Shown here in pieces: positions 33,337 to 41,193 of a DNA stretch of 64,000 nucleotides. Under the pieces are notes generated by a model. The model saw only the letters and a list, made by a program, of their open reading frames with translations. It did no database searches and was not told where the DNA came from. The position numbers and the translations under genes were made by a program. The DNA comes from an uncultured Acetobacteraceae bacterium (GTDB lineage: Bacteria; Pseudomonadota; Alphaproteobacteria; Acetobacterales; Acetobacteraceae): NCBI GenBank assembly GCA_943912335.1, contig CALTUD010000003.1, forward strand, positions 1-64,000. The letters are read 5' to 3'. Each line of letters starts with the position of its first letter. The stretch's first letter is position 1.

Positions 33337-34602
33337 ATGGCACGGGCCGAACGGCTCCACACACGAACAGCGCGGGACCGGCTCACCCCGCGTGCTGCGC
33401 CCTACTGGCGGGTGATGCAGGCCGGACGTTCGATCGGCTATCGCCGGCTTCCTGGTGGCAAGGCTGGGACGTGGGTCGCTCGCGTCCTGGAAAAGGGCCG
33501 CCCCCGACAGCAGCGCATCCTGGGGACGGCGGACGATCTGGCGGAGGCGGACGGCAAGCGGACCCTGACCTGGGCGCAAGCGCAGGAAGCCGCTCGCGCA
33601 TGGTTCGCTGCGCCTACCGGTGGGGAGCAGGACGACAAGCCTATCACCGTAAACGATGCGCTTGACGCCTACGTGGCGGACTATCAGGCGCGTGGCGGCA
33701 AGGCGTTATCGAGCCTGAAGGCGACGATTGAGGCGCACGTTCGCCCGGCTTTCGGCAAGCGCCCCGTCGCCACCCTTACGGCGGGGGAGATCAAGAAATG
33801 GCACGCCGGCCTCGCTGCCGCTCCTGCTCGCCTGCGCTCCAAAGACGATGCCGAGAAGCTCAAGGTGCGGGAGATCGAAGGTCCGGATGCCCAGCGCGCA
33901 CGGCGTAGCAGCGCCAACCGCATCCTGACCGTGTTTCGGGCGGCGCTCAATCTGGCGTTCCGGGATGGTCGGGTGGCGAGCGACTCCGCATGGCGCAGGG
34001 TGAAGCCCTTCCAGCGCGTAGATGCGGCGCGGGTGAGGTTCCTAGACGATGCCGAGGCGAAGCGGCTGGCGAACGCCTGTAACGTGGACTTGCGCCGGCT
34101 GGTCACGGCCGCGCTGCTGACCGGGATGCGGCTCGGCGAGCTGTCCGGAATGAAGGTCGGGGATTTCGACGCGACCGCAGGCACGATCCACGTCCCGTTC
34201 TCCAAGGGCGGGCATCCTCGGCATGTGGTGCTGACACCGGAGGGCGTGACATTCTTCTCCAACCTCACCGCTGGCCGGGCGCGCGACTGCCTGGCGCTGC
34301 TGCGCGGCGATGGCGAACCCTGGGGGAAGTCACAGCAGCACCGTCCGCTGCAAGAAGCCTGCAAGGTCGCCCGCATCGTGCCAGCCGTGGGCTTCCATAT
34401 CCTGCGGCACACCCACGCGAGCCGACTCGCCCGCGCAGGGGTGCCCATGCTCGCGATTGCGGCCCAGCTCGGACACGCAAGCGTTGCCATCACGCAGAAG
34501 CATTACGCGCACCTGAGCCCAGACCATGTGGCGCAGGCGGTGCGCGCTGGGTTCTCGGATATGGGGCTGGTGGAGCCGTCGAACGTTGTGCGGATTGGGT
34601 GA
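33337..34602 (+). CDS. int: Tyrosine recombinase (site-specific integrase)
   Basis: A 421-residue phage/island integrase. An N-terminal arm-binding region (1-90) and SAM-like core-binding domain (about 105-225, VNDALDAYVADYQARGGKAL) precede the catalytic domain. The active residues are visible: Arg265 in TGMRLGELSG, His and Arg357 in HILRHTHASR, LGHAS, and Tyr390 in KHYAHLSPD. It starts 24 bases after the left arm repeat, so Int binding could repress its own transcription. The element inserted in tRNA-Glu is its evident substrate. Confidence 0.93.
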   Translation: MARAERLHTRTARDRLTPRAAPYWRVMQAGRSIGYRRLPGGKAGTWVARVLEKGRPRQQRILGTADDLAEADGKRTLTWAQAQEAARAWFAAPTGGEQDDKPITVNDALDAYVADYQARGGKALSSLKATIEAHVRPAFGKRPVATLTAGEIKKWHAGLAAAPARLRSKDDAEKLKVREIEGPDAQRARRSSANRILTVFRAALNLAFRDGRVASDSAWRRVKPFQRVDAARVRFLDDAEAKRLANACNVDLRRLVTAALLTGMRLGELSGMKVGDFDATAGTIHVPFSKGGHPRHVVLTPEGVTFFSNLTAGRARDCLALLRGDGEPWGKSQQHRPLQEACKVARIVPAVGFHILRHTHASRLARAGVPMLAIAAQLGHASVAITQKHYAHLSPDHVAQAVRAGFSDMGLVEPSNVVRIG

Positions 34603-34748
34603 TCGGGGTCGGGCGAGCCCGGCGCCAACCCCGTTCGCCAAACCACGTCGGTAACCCGCTGTGGAAACATCCAAATCATCGAGATTTTCGAAGGGCCAAT
34701 AACAAATAAATAGCGAAGAATACCGAGGGTCTCATAGGGCTGAGGCAT

Positions 34749-34813
34749 CATAATTGGAATTATGGCGCGTTATCGGAGCGGAGACATTCCTGTCACTACT
34801 TTCTAATTAGTGA
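34749..34813. promoter_or_regulatory. Two inverted repeats upstream of the excisionase-like gene
   Basis: CATAATT-GG-AATTATG (34749-34764) and TCACTA-N9-TAGTGA (34793-34813) lie in a 296-base AT-rich gap between int and the small HTH gene. They look like operator sites for an element regulator. No other gene is seen in the gap. Confidence 0.45.
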
Positions 34814-34898
34814 TAGAGGCCGGAATGAGAACTTGAGTCCCGCTGCGTGTCGCTGTATAGTCAGCGTAGGCACTGATGCCTTCACAAACAGGAGCAAC

Positions 34899-35117
34899 AT
34901 GCAAGAGACTGAAACCGAGCCGGCGTTGCTGCGCACCAAACCTGCCTGCGAATACAGCGGGTTCATGCGGAGCCGACTGTTCGAATATCTGCGCGAAGGG
35001 AAGCTCAAGGCATACAAGGCCGGAAAGCAGACCTTGGTTGATCGGCGTTCGCTCGACGCCTTGATTGCCTCGTTACCGGCTTGGCAACCGCGCGTAAGTG
35101 AGAACGCGGCGATCTAA
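34899..35117 (+). CDS. Excisionase/AlpA-like small HTH protein
   Basis: A 72-residue protein starting at ATG 34899 with AGGAG upstream. Residues 12-58 form a MerR-type winged helix (TKPACEYSGFMRSRLFEYLR, EGKLKAYKAGKQTLVDRRSL) typical of AlpA and Xis proteins that activate int or bend att DNA. Position right after int supports a role in excision control. Confidence 0.75.
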   Translation: MQETETEPALLRTKPACEYSGFMRSRLFEYLREGKLKAYKAGKQTLVDRRSLDALIASLPAWQPRVSENAAI

Positions 35118-35268
35118 GCCGAAGCCTAAACCGCCTACGTTCTTTGACAGTCAAATACGACCATCTTTGAAAATGCGGCATTGGCGTGCCGCAGAAGAAA
35201 CGCACTGTTAACATCGTCCGGTGCCGGTTGGCGCCTGCATCGGACACCCAAACCAATAAGGATTGGAA

Positions 35269-35340
35269 TTGTCAGGAATAAACGATCTGATCGGATTTGC
35301 AAAGCAATCCGTTCAATACGAACACCGGGCGCCCTGCTAG
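35269..35340 (+). CDS. Possible 23-residue leader ORF
   Basis: TTG at 35269, with AGGATTGGAA just before it, opens MSGINDLIGFAKQSV... and stops at TAG 35338-35340, directly against the ATG of the next gene. Local sequence is AT-richer than its neighbours. It may be a coupling peptide or chance. Confidence 0.25.
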   Translation: MSGINDLIGFAKQSVQYEHRAPC

Positions 35341-35646
35341 ATGGCCGTCCCTTTGGACTGGCGTCCAGACCAGGACGCAAAGCTCACCGCTCTAATGAAC
35401 AGTCTGGGCCAGACCGTAAGGCAGGCCGCAGTCCAGCTTGGCGTCAGCCGCTCTTCCGTGCAGCGCCGCGCGAAATTGCTGGCGGCAAGGAAGTTACGGA
35501 GCAGCACAAGCCGCGAGCGCGAAGAAGCTGGCGACGCGCCGCTCCCGGCCGGCCATCCGATTTCATGGGGCGCGCTCAGCGCTCACTTCGGAGCGTCGCT
35601 GGCAATGAACACCGCACCCCTCGCAATTATTGGAGACGCAGCATGA
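35341..35646 (+). CDS. Small HTH (GcrA/SANT-like) element protein
   Basis: A 101-residue protein. Residues 5-50 (LDWRPDQDAKLTALMNSLGQ, VRQAAVQLGVSRSSVQRRAK) match the Trp-acidic start and HTH spacing of GcrA or Myb-like phage regulators. The C-terminal half ends with a GHPISWGAL block seen in some phage regulators. A DNA-binding regulator of the element is likely. It overlaps the next gene as ATGA. Confidence 0.6.
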   Translation: MAVPLDWRPDQDAKLTALMNSLGQTVRQAAVQLGVSRSSVQRRAKLLAARKLRSSTSREREEAGDAPLPAGHPISWGALSAHFGASLAMNTAPLAIIGDAA

Positions 35647-35864
35647 CGGAATCCGAATTGGCTGCGCTCGACCGGCAGCTTTTGAATCAACGCCGCGACG
35701 AGATCGCCGCTGCCGACGCCACCACCTACGCGAGAATCAAGCAGCAAGCCATCCAAATCGCAGCACATAGGCCGCGCCGCGCGGTCATGGCGGACTTCGA
35801 CGCGCGCATGGCGTCGCAGACAGATTACCAGACGGCCCGCAACCGAATCAAAGGGGGCAGATGA
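35643..35864 (+). CDS. Small helical element protein
   Basis: A 73-residue soluble, charged helical protein (ALDRQLLNQRRDEIAAADAT, YARIKQQAIQIAAH). Unknown family. Its start and stop both overlap the neighbouring genes, so it is part of a tightly coupled run. Confidence 0.55.
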   Translation: MTESELAALDRQLLNQRRDEIAAADATTYARIKQQAIQIAAHRPRRAVMADFDARMASQTDYQTARNRIKGGR

Positions 35865-36277
35865 TGAATATTGTTGAATATGGAGCCCCTGACATTCAAG
35901 CCATGGCTGGCTCAATTTTGGCGATGCCGCCTGCTACCGATGGCCTGACTTCTTTCATGGTCGTAACTGAGCAGGGTCGGCCGGTGCCCTTCTGCTGGAC
36001 CGCTACCCAGGACAGGTTACGGCTTGTCACAAATCCAGATGGATTCAGCGGCCTTGCCTACACGGACGCGGCATTGATCGCCGCCACGTCGATCATGGTT
36101 GGCTTCTACCTTGGGCGCATACGCCTAGTTCGCTTCGCGCCTGCCGATTGGGGCGCAGCTGGTAACCAAACGTGGGCGCCGCCGCCGGTCGGGATGAGCC
36201 CTGACAGGCTTGCCCAGCAGACCCGCGACGCCACGCTACCCTCCGGCACCGTGCCGCAACGTGACATTGGAGCCTGA
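35861..36277 (+). CDS. Hypothetical element protein
   Basis: A 138-residue protein of mixed alpha/beta character with no signal peptide; TSFMVVTEQGRPVPFCWTAT and DAALIAATSIMVGFYLGRIR are its most hydrophobic stretches, and the tail is Pro-rich. I do not recognise it. The ATG overlaps the previous stop; the next gene starts one base after its stop codon. Confidence 0.5.
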   Translation: MMNIVEYGAPDIQAMAGSILAMPPATDGLTSFMVVTEQGRPVPFCWTATQDRLRLVTNPDGFSGLAYTDAALIAATSIMVGFYLGRIRLVRFAPADWGAAGNQTWAPPPVGMSPDRLAQQTRDATLPSGTVPQRDIGA

Positions 36278-36278
36278 T

Positions 36279-36767
36279 ATGCAATCGAATACCGCTGCCT
36301 TACTCGCGGGGCTTTCCAACCTCACCCGACAGGCGCGCGAGGTCGATTGGCGCGAGGTAGACGCTAGCAACGCCGTATTCCTGGCCCAGCTCGGGCAATG
36401 CGATGCGCTGGCCTCGCAGGGCACCATCACGCCTGACGCCGCCGACCGACAGCAACGCGACCTGATCGAGAAACGCCGCACGCAGATGGAATCCATGATC
36501 GCCGCTGGCGTGAATTGGCAATATCGGCAGACCGCTCCCACGCCGGAGCTGCCCCCGCATCAGCGAGCCGCCGCTTTGCTCGAACAGGTGCAGGCGGCGG
36601 GCGTCCAGATCGTCGCCCACCGGGACGGCGCGCTGTCGATCAGCCCTGCGTCGAAGCTGCCGGCCGGTCTGCGCGAGGTAATCACCGGCCTGCGCGAGCA
36701 TATCGTAGCAGCCCTGAGCAGGGACGTAATCCTAATCCCGGCTCAGAAGCGGGGAGCTGCTGCATGA
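36279..36767 (+). CDS. Element protein with TubC_N-like C-terminal domain
   Basis: A 162-residue protein. The N-terminal 85 residues are helical and charged (SNLTRQAREVDWREVDASNA, QQRDLIEKRRTQMESMIAAG). The C-terminal 50 (RAAALLEQVQAAGVQIVAHR ... LPAGLREVITGLREHIVAAL) have the pattern of TubC_N docking domains: helix, short beta-hairpin, helix. Such domains recur next to primase/helicase genes on mobile islands, so docking onto the replication proteins encoded downstream is plausible. Overlaps the next gene by four bases. Confidence 0.55.
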   Translation: MQSNTAALLAGLSNLTRQAREVDWREVDASNAVFLAQLGQCDALASQGTITPDAADRQQRDLIEKRRTQMESMIAAGVNWQYRQTAPTPELPPHQRAAALLEQVQAAGVQIVAHRDGALSISPASKLPAGLREVITGLREHIVAALSRDVILIPAQKRGAAA

Positions 36768-37081
36768 CCATGGATCGCCGCTCGATCAGCGAAGCCGGGC
36801 TCGGTGCTAAATTCGCCGAGCGATACCGAGGGGGGCTTCGCTACCGTCACGGTTTGGATCTCTGGCTGATGAAAGGCCCTGACGGTTGGGTCGGGGATAC
36901 CCGTGGCACCGTCTTCGACCTAGTGGTCGAGTTCCTGGCTGAGATTGCCCGGGACGCCTATCCCGACATTGCGATCAGGCTTGGCCGGGTTCGGACAGCC
37001 CGGGCGGTACTGACAGTGGCAGCCAGCAAGCCATGGATCGCGGCTTCTCGGTTCGAGGTGATCGAGCCTAGCGCCGATTAG
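36764..37081 (+). CDS. D5_N-like replication-associated protein
   Basis: A 105-residue protein. AGLGAKFAERYRGGLRYRHG followed by LDLWLMKGPDGWVGD matches the opening of D5_N domains in P4-type primase-helicases ('F..R..D.LRY......W..WDG..W'). Here it is a separate short gene rather than part of a long helicase. It may be a trimmed relic or a dedicated subunit of the DUF927 protein encoded next. Confidence 0.55.
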   Translation: MTMDRRSISEAGLGAKFAERYRGGLRYRHGLDLWLMKGPDGWVGDTRGTVFDLVVEFLAEIARDAYPDIAIRLGRVRTARAVLTVAASKPWIAASRFEVIEPSAD

Positions 37082-37119
37082 AGCCAGCCCTAGCCTGATC
37101 AGTCCTTACTATTTTACCG

Positions 37120-37154
37120 GCCCTGCCAGCATCCGTTGGCGGGGCTTTCTTTCT
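37120..37154 (+). terminator. Strong intrinsic terminator just before the helicase gene
   Basis: GCCCTGCCAGC (37120-37130) pairs with GTTGGCGGGGC (37135-37145) across an ATCC loop, eleven pairs including two G-U, and TTTCTTTCT follows. The GGAG of the helicase begins at 37156, so no promoter fits between terminator and gene. Confidence 0.8.
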
Positions 37155-37165
37155 CGGAGTAGCCT

Positions 37166-38977
37166 TTGGCGAATATCATCCCGCTTCATCCAGCCGACGA
37201 TCATAACAGTATCGCCGCCGTGTGCGCCGCCGCCCGCGATGCTCCGCCGCCCGCCGTGACGTGGCCGGAGGGATTCTCGCAGACAGCCGGCGTCCTCTAC
37301 CAGCGTGTCCCATCGAAAGAGATAGACCCGCACACCAGTCAGCCAAAAATCGCTTCGGTTCGTGTGGCCGGACCTTTCACCGTCGATGGGGTGCTGTCAG
37401 GCGCGAACGGTCGCCGCTGCATCCGCGTGTCCTGGACGGGCGATCTTGGGCAGCACTGCACCGCGACGCCGGCCGTCGCTGATCTGGCGAACCCGCGATC
37501 GTCGGTGATCTACAACGAGTTGGTCGGCAACGGCCTGCCGGTGGAGGCTGGGCGTGAGCGTGCTTTCGCCGACGCCTTGCGTGGGATCAGGCACCGCATC
37601 GTGACCCGGAGCGTCGAGGCGCCCGGCTGGCTGGACCTGGAAACTGGCTCCCCGTTCTATGTCACCCCGGCTGGCGCGGTGATCGGTCGCCCGGCGGATG
37701 CGGTCATGCTGACGGAGATGCGCGCCCGGCCCGGTCAGTTCGTGGCGCAGGGAACGCGGGAGGGCTGGCAGGATACCATCGGCCGTCGCGCGGAAGGCAA
37801 TTCGCGGCTGGTATTCGCCATCTGCGCCAGCCTCGCGGCTCCTGCGCTGGTCATCACCGGGGAGCCGTCGGGGATCTTCTCGTTCACTGGCCTGTCTGGC
37901 GACGGCAAGAGTTCCTGCCTACGCGTCGCCGGCAGCGTGTGGGGCAGTTCCGGCGGCATGGTCCGCAACTGGAAGGGCACCATGGCCGGCGTCGAGGCCC
38001 TACTTGCTACCAGCTCGGACGGCCCGCTTTTCCTGGACGAGATGGGGCAGGCTAACCCGAAGGAAATCGGCGAGATCGTCTACATGGTGGGCAACGAGGC
38101 CGGGTCTGCGCGCATGACGCGGGGCCTTTCCGCCGCCGGGCTCAAGACCTGGCGGACGGTGGCCCTTTCCACGGGCGAGGAAACGCTTGAAGCCGTGATG
38201 CGGCGGGCTGGTGCCGAGTTCAAAGGAGGTATGGAGGTGCGGTGCTTGGTGATCCCTTCGGATGCCGGGCGCGGCCACCGCGTCTATGACACCCTCCACG
38301 GCGAGGCAGACGACAACACCCTGTCGGTGCTGCTGGCGCGGGCCTGCACGGAGAACTACGGACACGCGGGGCCGGCCTTCCTCGCGGCGTTTGTGGCAGC
38401 GGTGCAGGAACGGCGCGGCGCGCTGGCGGAGGACTGGCAGGCAAGCCGGGATCGGTTCATTGCCAAGCACGCGGGCAAGGATGCGGCCGGCCCGGTCAAG
38501 CGCGCGGCGTCGCGGTTCGCCTTGGTCGCATGGGTCGGAGAGTTCGCCGTCGCGGCCGGGGCGCTGCCGTTCCCGGCCGGGCACGCGGAATGGGCTGCTG
38601 CGACCTGCTTCAGGGCATGGATTGCGCAGCGCGGGCATGGCGGAGACTCCGACCTGGCGGCGGCGGTGGCGAAGCTGCGCACGTTCCTGTCCGAACACGC
38701 CCTGTCGCGGATGCCAATGCTGATCGAGGATGGCGGACGACAGCAGTTCGACCGTATCCCGCAGCACGCCGGATGGCGACGCCGATCCCCGGACGGCGGC
38801 ACCGAATACCTGCTGTTTACGACCACATGGGCGACGCTGTTCCCAATGTCGCAGGGCAAGGCGGTGAAGGATCAGCTCGCGGCGAAGGGGCTGCACCGAT
38901 CCGAACGGCTGCGACTGTGCGGTTTTTCGCAGCGGTGGCACCACGTCATCGACGGCCGGATACTCGATGGGGAGTGA
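37166..38977 (+). CDS. DUF927-type P-loop helicase/primase-like protein
   Basis: A 603-residue protein starting with TTG (GGAG six bases upstream). Residues about 60-400 match the DUF927 core: LPVEAGRERAFADALRGIR, VEAPGWLD, Walker A in FTGLSGDGKSSCLR (Lys248), GSVWGSS, Walker B in PLFLDEMGQ (Asp291-Glu292) and VALSTGEETLEAVM. DUF927 proteins are predicted superfamily 3-like replication helicases of islands and phages. The C-terminal 150 residues (residues about 450-600) read like a DNA-binding winged-helix region. It probably drives replication of the excised element. Confidence 0.82.
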   Translation: MANIIPLHPADDHNSIAAVCAAARDAPPPAVTWPEGFSQTAGVLYQRVPSKEIDPHTSQPKIASVRVAGPFTVDGVLSGANGRRCIRVSWTGDLGQHCTATPAVADLANPRSSVIYNELVGNGLPVEAGRERAFADALRGIRHRIVTRSVEAPGWLDLETGSPFYVTPAGAVIGRPADAVMLTEMRARPGQFVAQGTREGWQDTIGRRAEGNSRLVFAICASLAAPALVITGEPSGIFSFTGLSGDGKSSCLRVAGSVWGSSGGMVRNWKGTMAGVEALLATSSDGPLFLDEMGQANPKEIGEIVYMVGNEAGSARMTRGLSAAGLKTWRTVALSTGEETLEAVMRRAGAEFKGGMEVRCLVIPSDAGRGHRVYDTLHGEADDNTLSVLLARACTENYGHAGPAFLAAFVAAVQERRGALAEDWQASRDRFIAKHAGKDAAGPVKRAASRFALVAWVGEFAVAAGALPFPAGHAEWAAATCFRAWIAQRGHGGDSDLAAAVAKLRTFLSEHALSRMPMLIEDGGRQQFDRIPQHAGWRRRSPDGGTEYLLFTTTWATLFPMSQGKAVKDQLAAKGLHRSERLRLCGFSQRWHHVIDGRILDGE

Positions 38978-39427
38978 GCCGAAAGGCGCAGGGGGTGGCG
39001 GTCGGAAGATCGTTCGCCCTCTGCGCCGGTCCCAGCCCGACCGGTCGCCTGTCTCGCAAATCGCAAAAGATGCTGAAAATTACAGCAAATGCGATTGAGT
39101 GAGCCAGAGCCAGAGCAAAACGCAGCGGGTGTATAGGAGGGGCCCTATAGGGGAGTAGGGGTGAGGCGTATAGGGTGCCTATATATGTGTGTCTCGTGTC
39201 TCACTCATATATATATCCCCTCCCAAACCCCGCCTTTACTGGACTTTTCGCGGAGATGAGGGGAGCCGTGCAGATATTTGCTTGGCGCTCAAATGTCACC
39301 GCCTTCTCCTGCGCCGATCCATCGGTGGCCGTGACCGCTTCTGGTAGCCAGATACCGCACCGGGCTTGGCGATGGGGATAGGCCATCGACGTAGAAAGCC
39401 GAAGCACTCCCCGCGCACGTTACAATC

Positions 39428-39469
39428 TGTTGTGGTTCGCTGCGCCAAAAAATCCGGCAAACCACAACA
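39428..39469. repeat. Long-armed inverted repeat
   Basis: TGTTGTGGTT (39428-39437) and AACCACAACA (39460-39469) are perfect complements around a 22-base loop. Could be a recombinase site, an RNA hairpin or part of an origin. Confidence 0.6.
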
Positions 39470-39595
39470 TCTGGTAGGCGATGCCGGCGATCATGCGTGA
39501 AAGCCAAGACTTCCAGCTTCTTTGCAAAACACGTAAAGAACCCCTGCTCACGTCCTGCGCCATAGCGGCCGATGCCCTAGCCCAGACCCCGCGAG

Positions 39596-39622
39596 GATTA
39601 TCTGAGATTATCGGAGATTACC
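39596..39622 (+). repeat. Three tandem 10-base repeats (GATTATC-type)
   Basis: GATTATCTGA, GATTATCGGA and GATTACC follow head to tail with a ten-base period, one helical turn. Iteron-like, 65 bases from the recombinase stop codon. Confidence 0.5.
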
Positions 39623-39687
39623 TTGCAGGGGGTGGACAGCTACCTCACTACCGGTCAGCCCTAGAAACCCGCTGGCGGTCGAAAATC

Positions 39688-40350
39688 CTACCGCGCTAGG
39701 AGATTCTTCACCGCCTGCGCTGTCCAAGAGCCGCCCCGCGCGGTCCGGTAGCCTTGGGCGGTCAGTGCCGCCGCGATGCCACGCAGGCTGCTGCCCTGCG
39801 CCTGCATCTCCGCGATGACAGGCCGAAGGTCGGCGGCAAAGGTATCGGCTTGCCGCTGCTGCGCCTGCCGTCCTCGGCTACCGTCAACCATCGGACCGCC
39901 CCGGTAGCCGCCCAACACCTTGCCGCGTGCCTTGGCCGCTGCCAGCGCCGCCTTGGTTCGGGCCGCGATCATCTCCCGCTCTTCCTGCGCGATGACCGCC
40001 ATGAGGCGCACGGTCAGCCGATTTGCGTTCGGCATGTCCACCGCCACGAAATCCACGCCGGCCTTTTCCAATCCAAGCAGGAAATGCGCATCGCGGCTGA
40101 GGCGGTCCAGCTTCGCGATCAGCAGCGTGGAACCGGTCCGGCGCGCAAGCTCCATGGCGGCGCGGAGCTGGGGCCGGTCGGCGTGCTTGCCGCTCTCCAC
40201 GTCCGTGAACTCGGCCACCGGAGGCCAACCGCCGTTCGCCAGGAACGCCCGCACCGCCTCGCGCTGACCGTCCAGGCCCAGCCCGCTTGTGCCCTGCTTG
40301 GCGGTGCTAACCCGGTAGTAGGCGACGTAGCGGCTGGCGGCGGGGGTCAT
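39688..40350 (-). CDS. Serine recombinase (resolvase family)
   Basis: A 220-residue resolvase/invertase. The nucleophile Ser is in VAYYRVSTAKQG, followed by LGLDGQREAV, the Arg-bearing LIAKLDRLSRDAHFLL and the helix E EEREMIAARTKAALAAAKAR. The C-terminus (GIAAALTAQGYRTARGGSWT, AQAVKNLLAR) is the short DNA-binding domain of the broad 'recombinase family' type. Start at ATG 40350; a TTG six codons upstream is possible. It may resolve element dimers or invert DNA; no obvious res site is proven. Confidence 0.88.
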   Translation of the reverse strand: MTPAASRYVAYYRVSTAKQGTSGLGLDGQREAVRAFLANGGWPPVAEFTDVESGKHADRPQLRAAMELARRTGSTLLIAKLDRLSRDAHFLLGLEKAGVDFVAVDMPNANRLTVRLMAVIAQEEREMIAARTKAALAAAKARGKVLGGYRGGPMVDGSRGRQAQQRQADTFAADLRPVIAEMQAQGSSLRGIAAALTAQGYRTARGGSWTAQAVKNLLAR

Positions 40351-40421
40351 CCTGGAAGTCCTGTCCAATCCGTGACGACGTTCGTTGTCATGATTTGGAT
40401 ACAGGCAAAACTGTCGCTATG

Positions 40422-40817
40422 CTATCTTCCTTGCAATAACATCGTGAGGAGAGCAGGTATGCCCCATGCAGAGTCGAGGAAAATATACACGACTACAAAC
40501 AGAACGATCGAAGAAGTAACTGTCCAGGCATTCTTAGGGTCACAATAATATGCAATAGGTGATAGAAACAGTCTTACGACCCACATATCAATTAGAAGAA
40601 CTCCATATCCGTATAGGAATTCTATAACAGTGCTTTTCGTTTTTGTCTGAGCATAGTGAAGACCGCCACATATTACTATCCATGATATAAACTTGAAGTA
40701 TTTATCACAGATATTGTAATTAACATCTTCTGCTTTCAAGGTATGATGTGGAAGAATAAACCTTTCCATCAAGTTTTTGAACGCGCGACTCGCAAATCCT
40801 GCTTTCACTTTAGTCAT
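40422..40817 (-). CDS. AT-rich orphan membrane protein
   Basis: A 131-residue protein with about three hydrophobic segments (FISWIVICGGLHYA, GYGVLLIDMWVVRLFLSPIA, SSIVLFVVVYIFLDSAWGIP). Its codons favour A/T third positions, in sharp contrast to every neighbour, so it arrived from another source. No known domain. It is separated from the serine recombinase by 71 bases on the same strand and could be cargo; a defence or exclusion role is only a guess. Confidence 0.6.
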   Translation of the reverse strand: MTKVKAGFASRAFKNLMERFILPHHTLKAEDVNYNICDKYFKFISWIVICGGLHYAQTKTKSTVIEFLYGYGVLLIDMWVVRLFLSPIAYYCDPKNAWTVTSSIVLFVVVYIFLDSAWGIPALLTMLLQGR

Positions 40818-40938
40818 GCCTTCGATACCGTTCTCGGCTCATTGATATCTCATTGTTGGTGCGAAACAATAGGCATTTCATAAAAAGCTTTCGACGCTCA
40901 ACTTTTGGAGGCGGTCAGAGGAGCGAGGGGTCTAAGCC

Positions 40939-41065
40939 TGCCGCAAGCCGTCCATTGAGGCGGCGCAGGTGTACGCCCTGGCAGCAGACGGGATCGGCGC
41001 AGGCCATCGCCCGCCACCTCGGCATCGGCCGGGCCAGCGTCTATCGGCTGCTCGGCGGAGCATGA
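40939..41065 (+). pseudogene. Resolvase C-terminal HTH relic (frameshifted)
   Basis: The frame at 40939 reads CRKPSIEAAQVYALAADGIG, the start of a Tn3-type resolvase DNA-binding domain. The next frame continues with AQAIARHLGIGRASVYRLLG and a stop at 41065. Together they make the classic resolvase HTH, broken by one frameshift and lacking the catalytic domain. Confidence 0.75.
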
Positions 41066-41193
41066 AGGCGTCGGCCAGACCCCACCCTCCCGGCTTCGAA
41101 ATTGGGGGTGGGTGCGCGCCGCATAGACCGCGCGCAGTTTTTTTCAGATTTTCCGACCACGGCACACAATCGTCCCGTCATGCCCCATCACAT

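Larger units (their letters stand above)
38978..39687. other. Repeat-rich gap, possible element origin
   Basis: 710 bases without a convincing gene between the convergent helicase and serine recombinase. It holds nested inverted repeats at 39059-39096 (AATCGCA/TGCGATT enclosing TGCTG/CAGCA). A cluster of TATAGG/CCTATA motifs runs from 39132 to 39183, including the palindrome CCCTATAGGG at 39143-39152. An AT-rich dyad follows at 39180-39220. Frames of 68-72 residues exist but have no ribosome site or recognisable content. Confidence 0.5.

Noticed and set aside
35118..35268. Promoter TTGACA at 35145 in front of the small HTH gene
   Set aside because: The -35 is perfect, but no acceptable -10 lies 16-18 bases downstream.
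39175..39699. Two short plus-strand frames (68 and 72 codons) in the element gap
   Set aside because: No ribosome site or recognisable content, and they overlap clustered DNA repeats; treated as non-coding.
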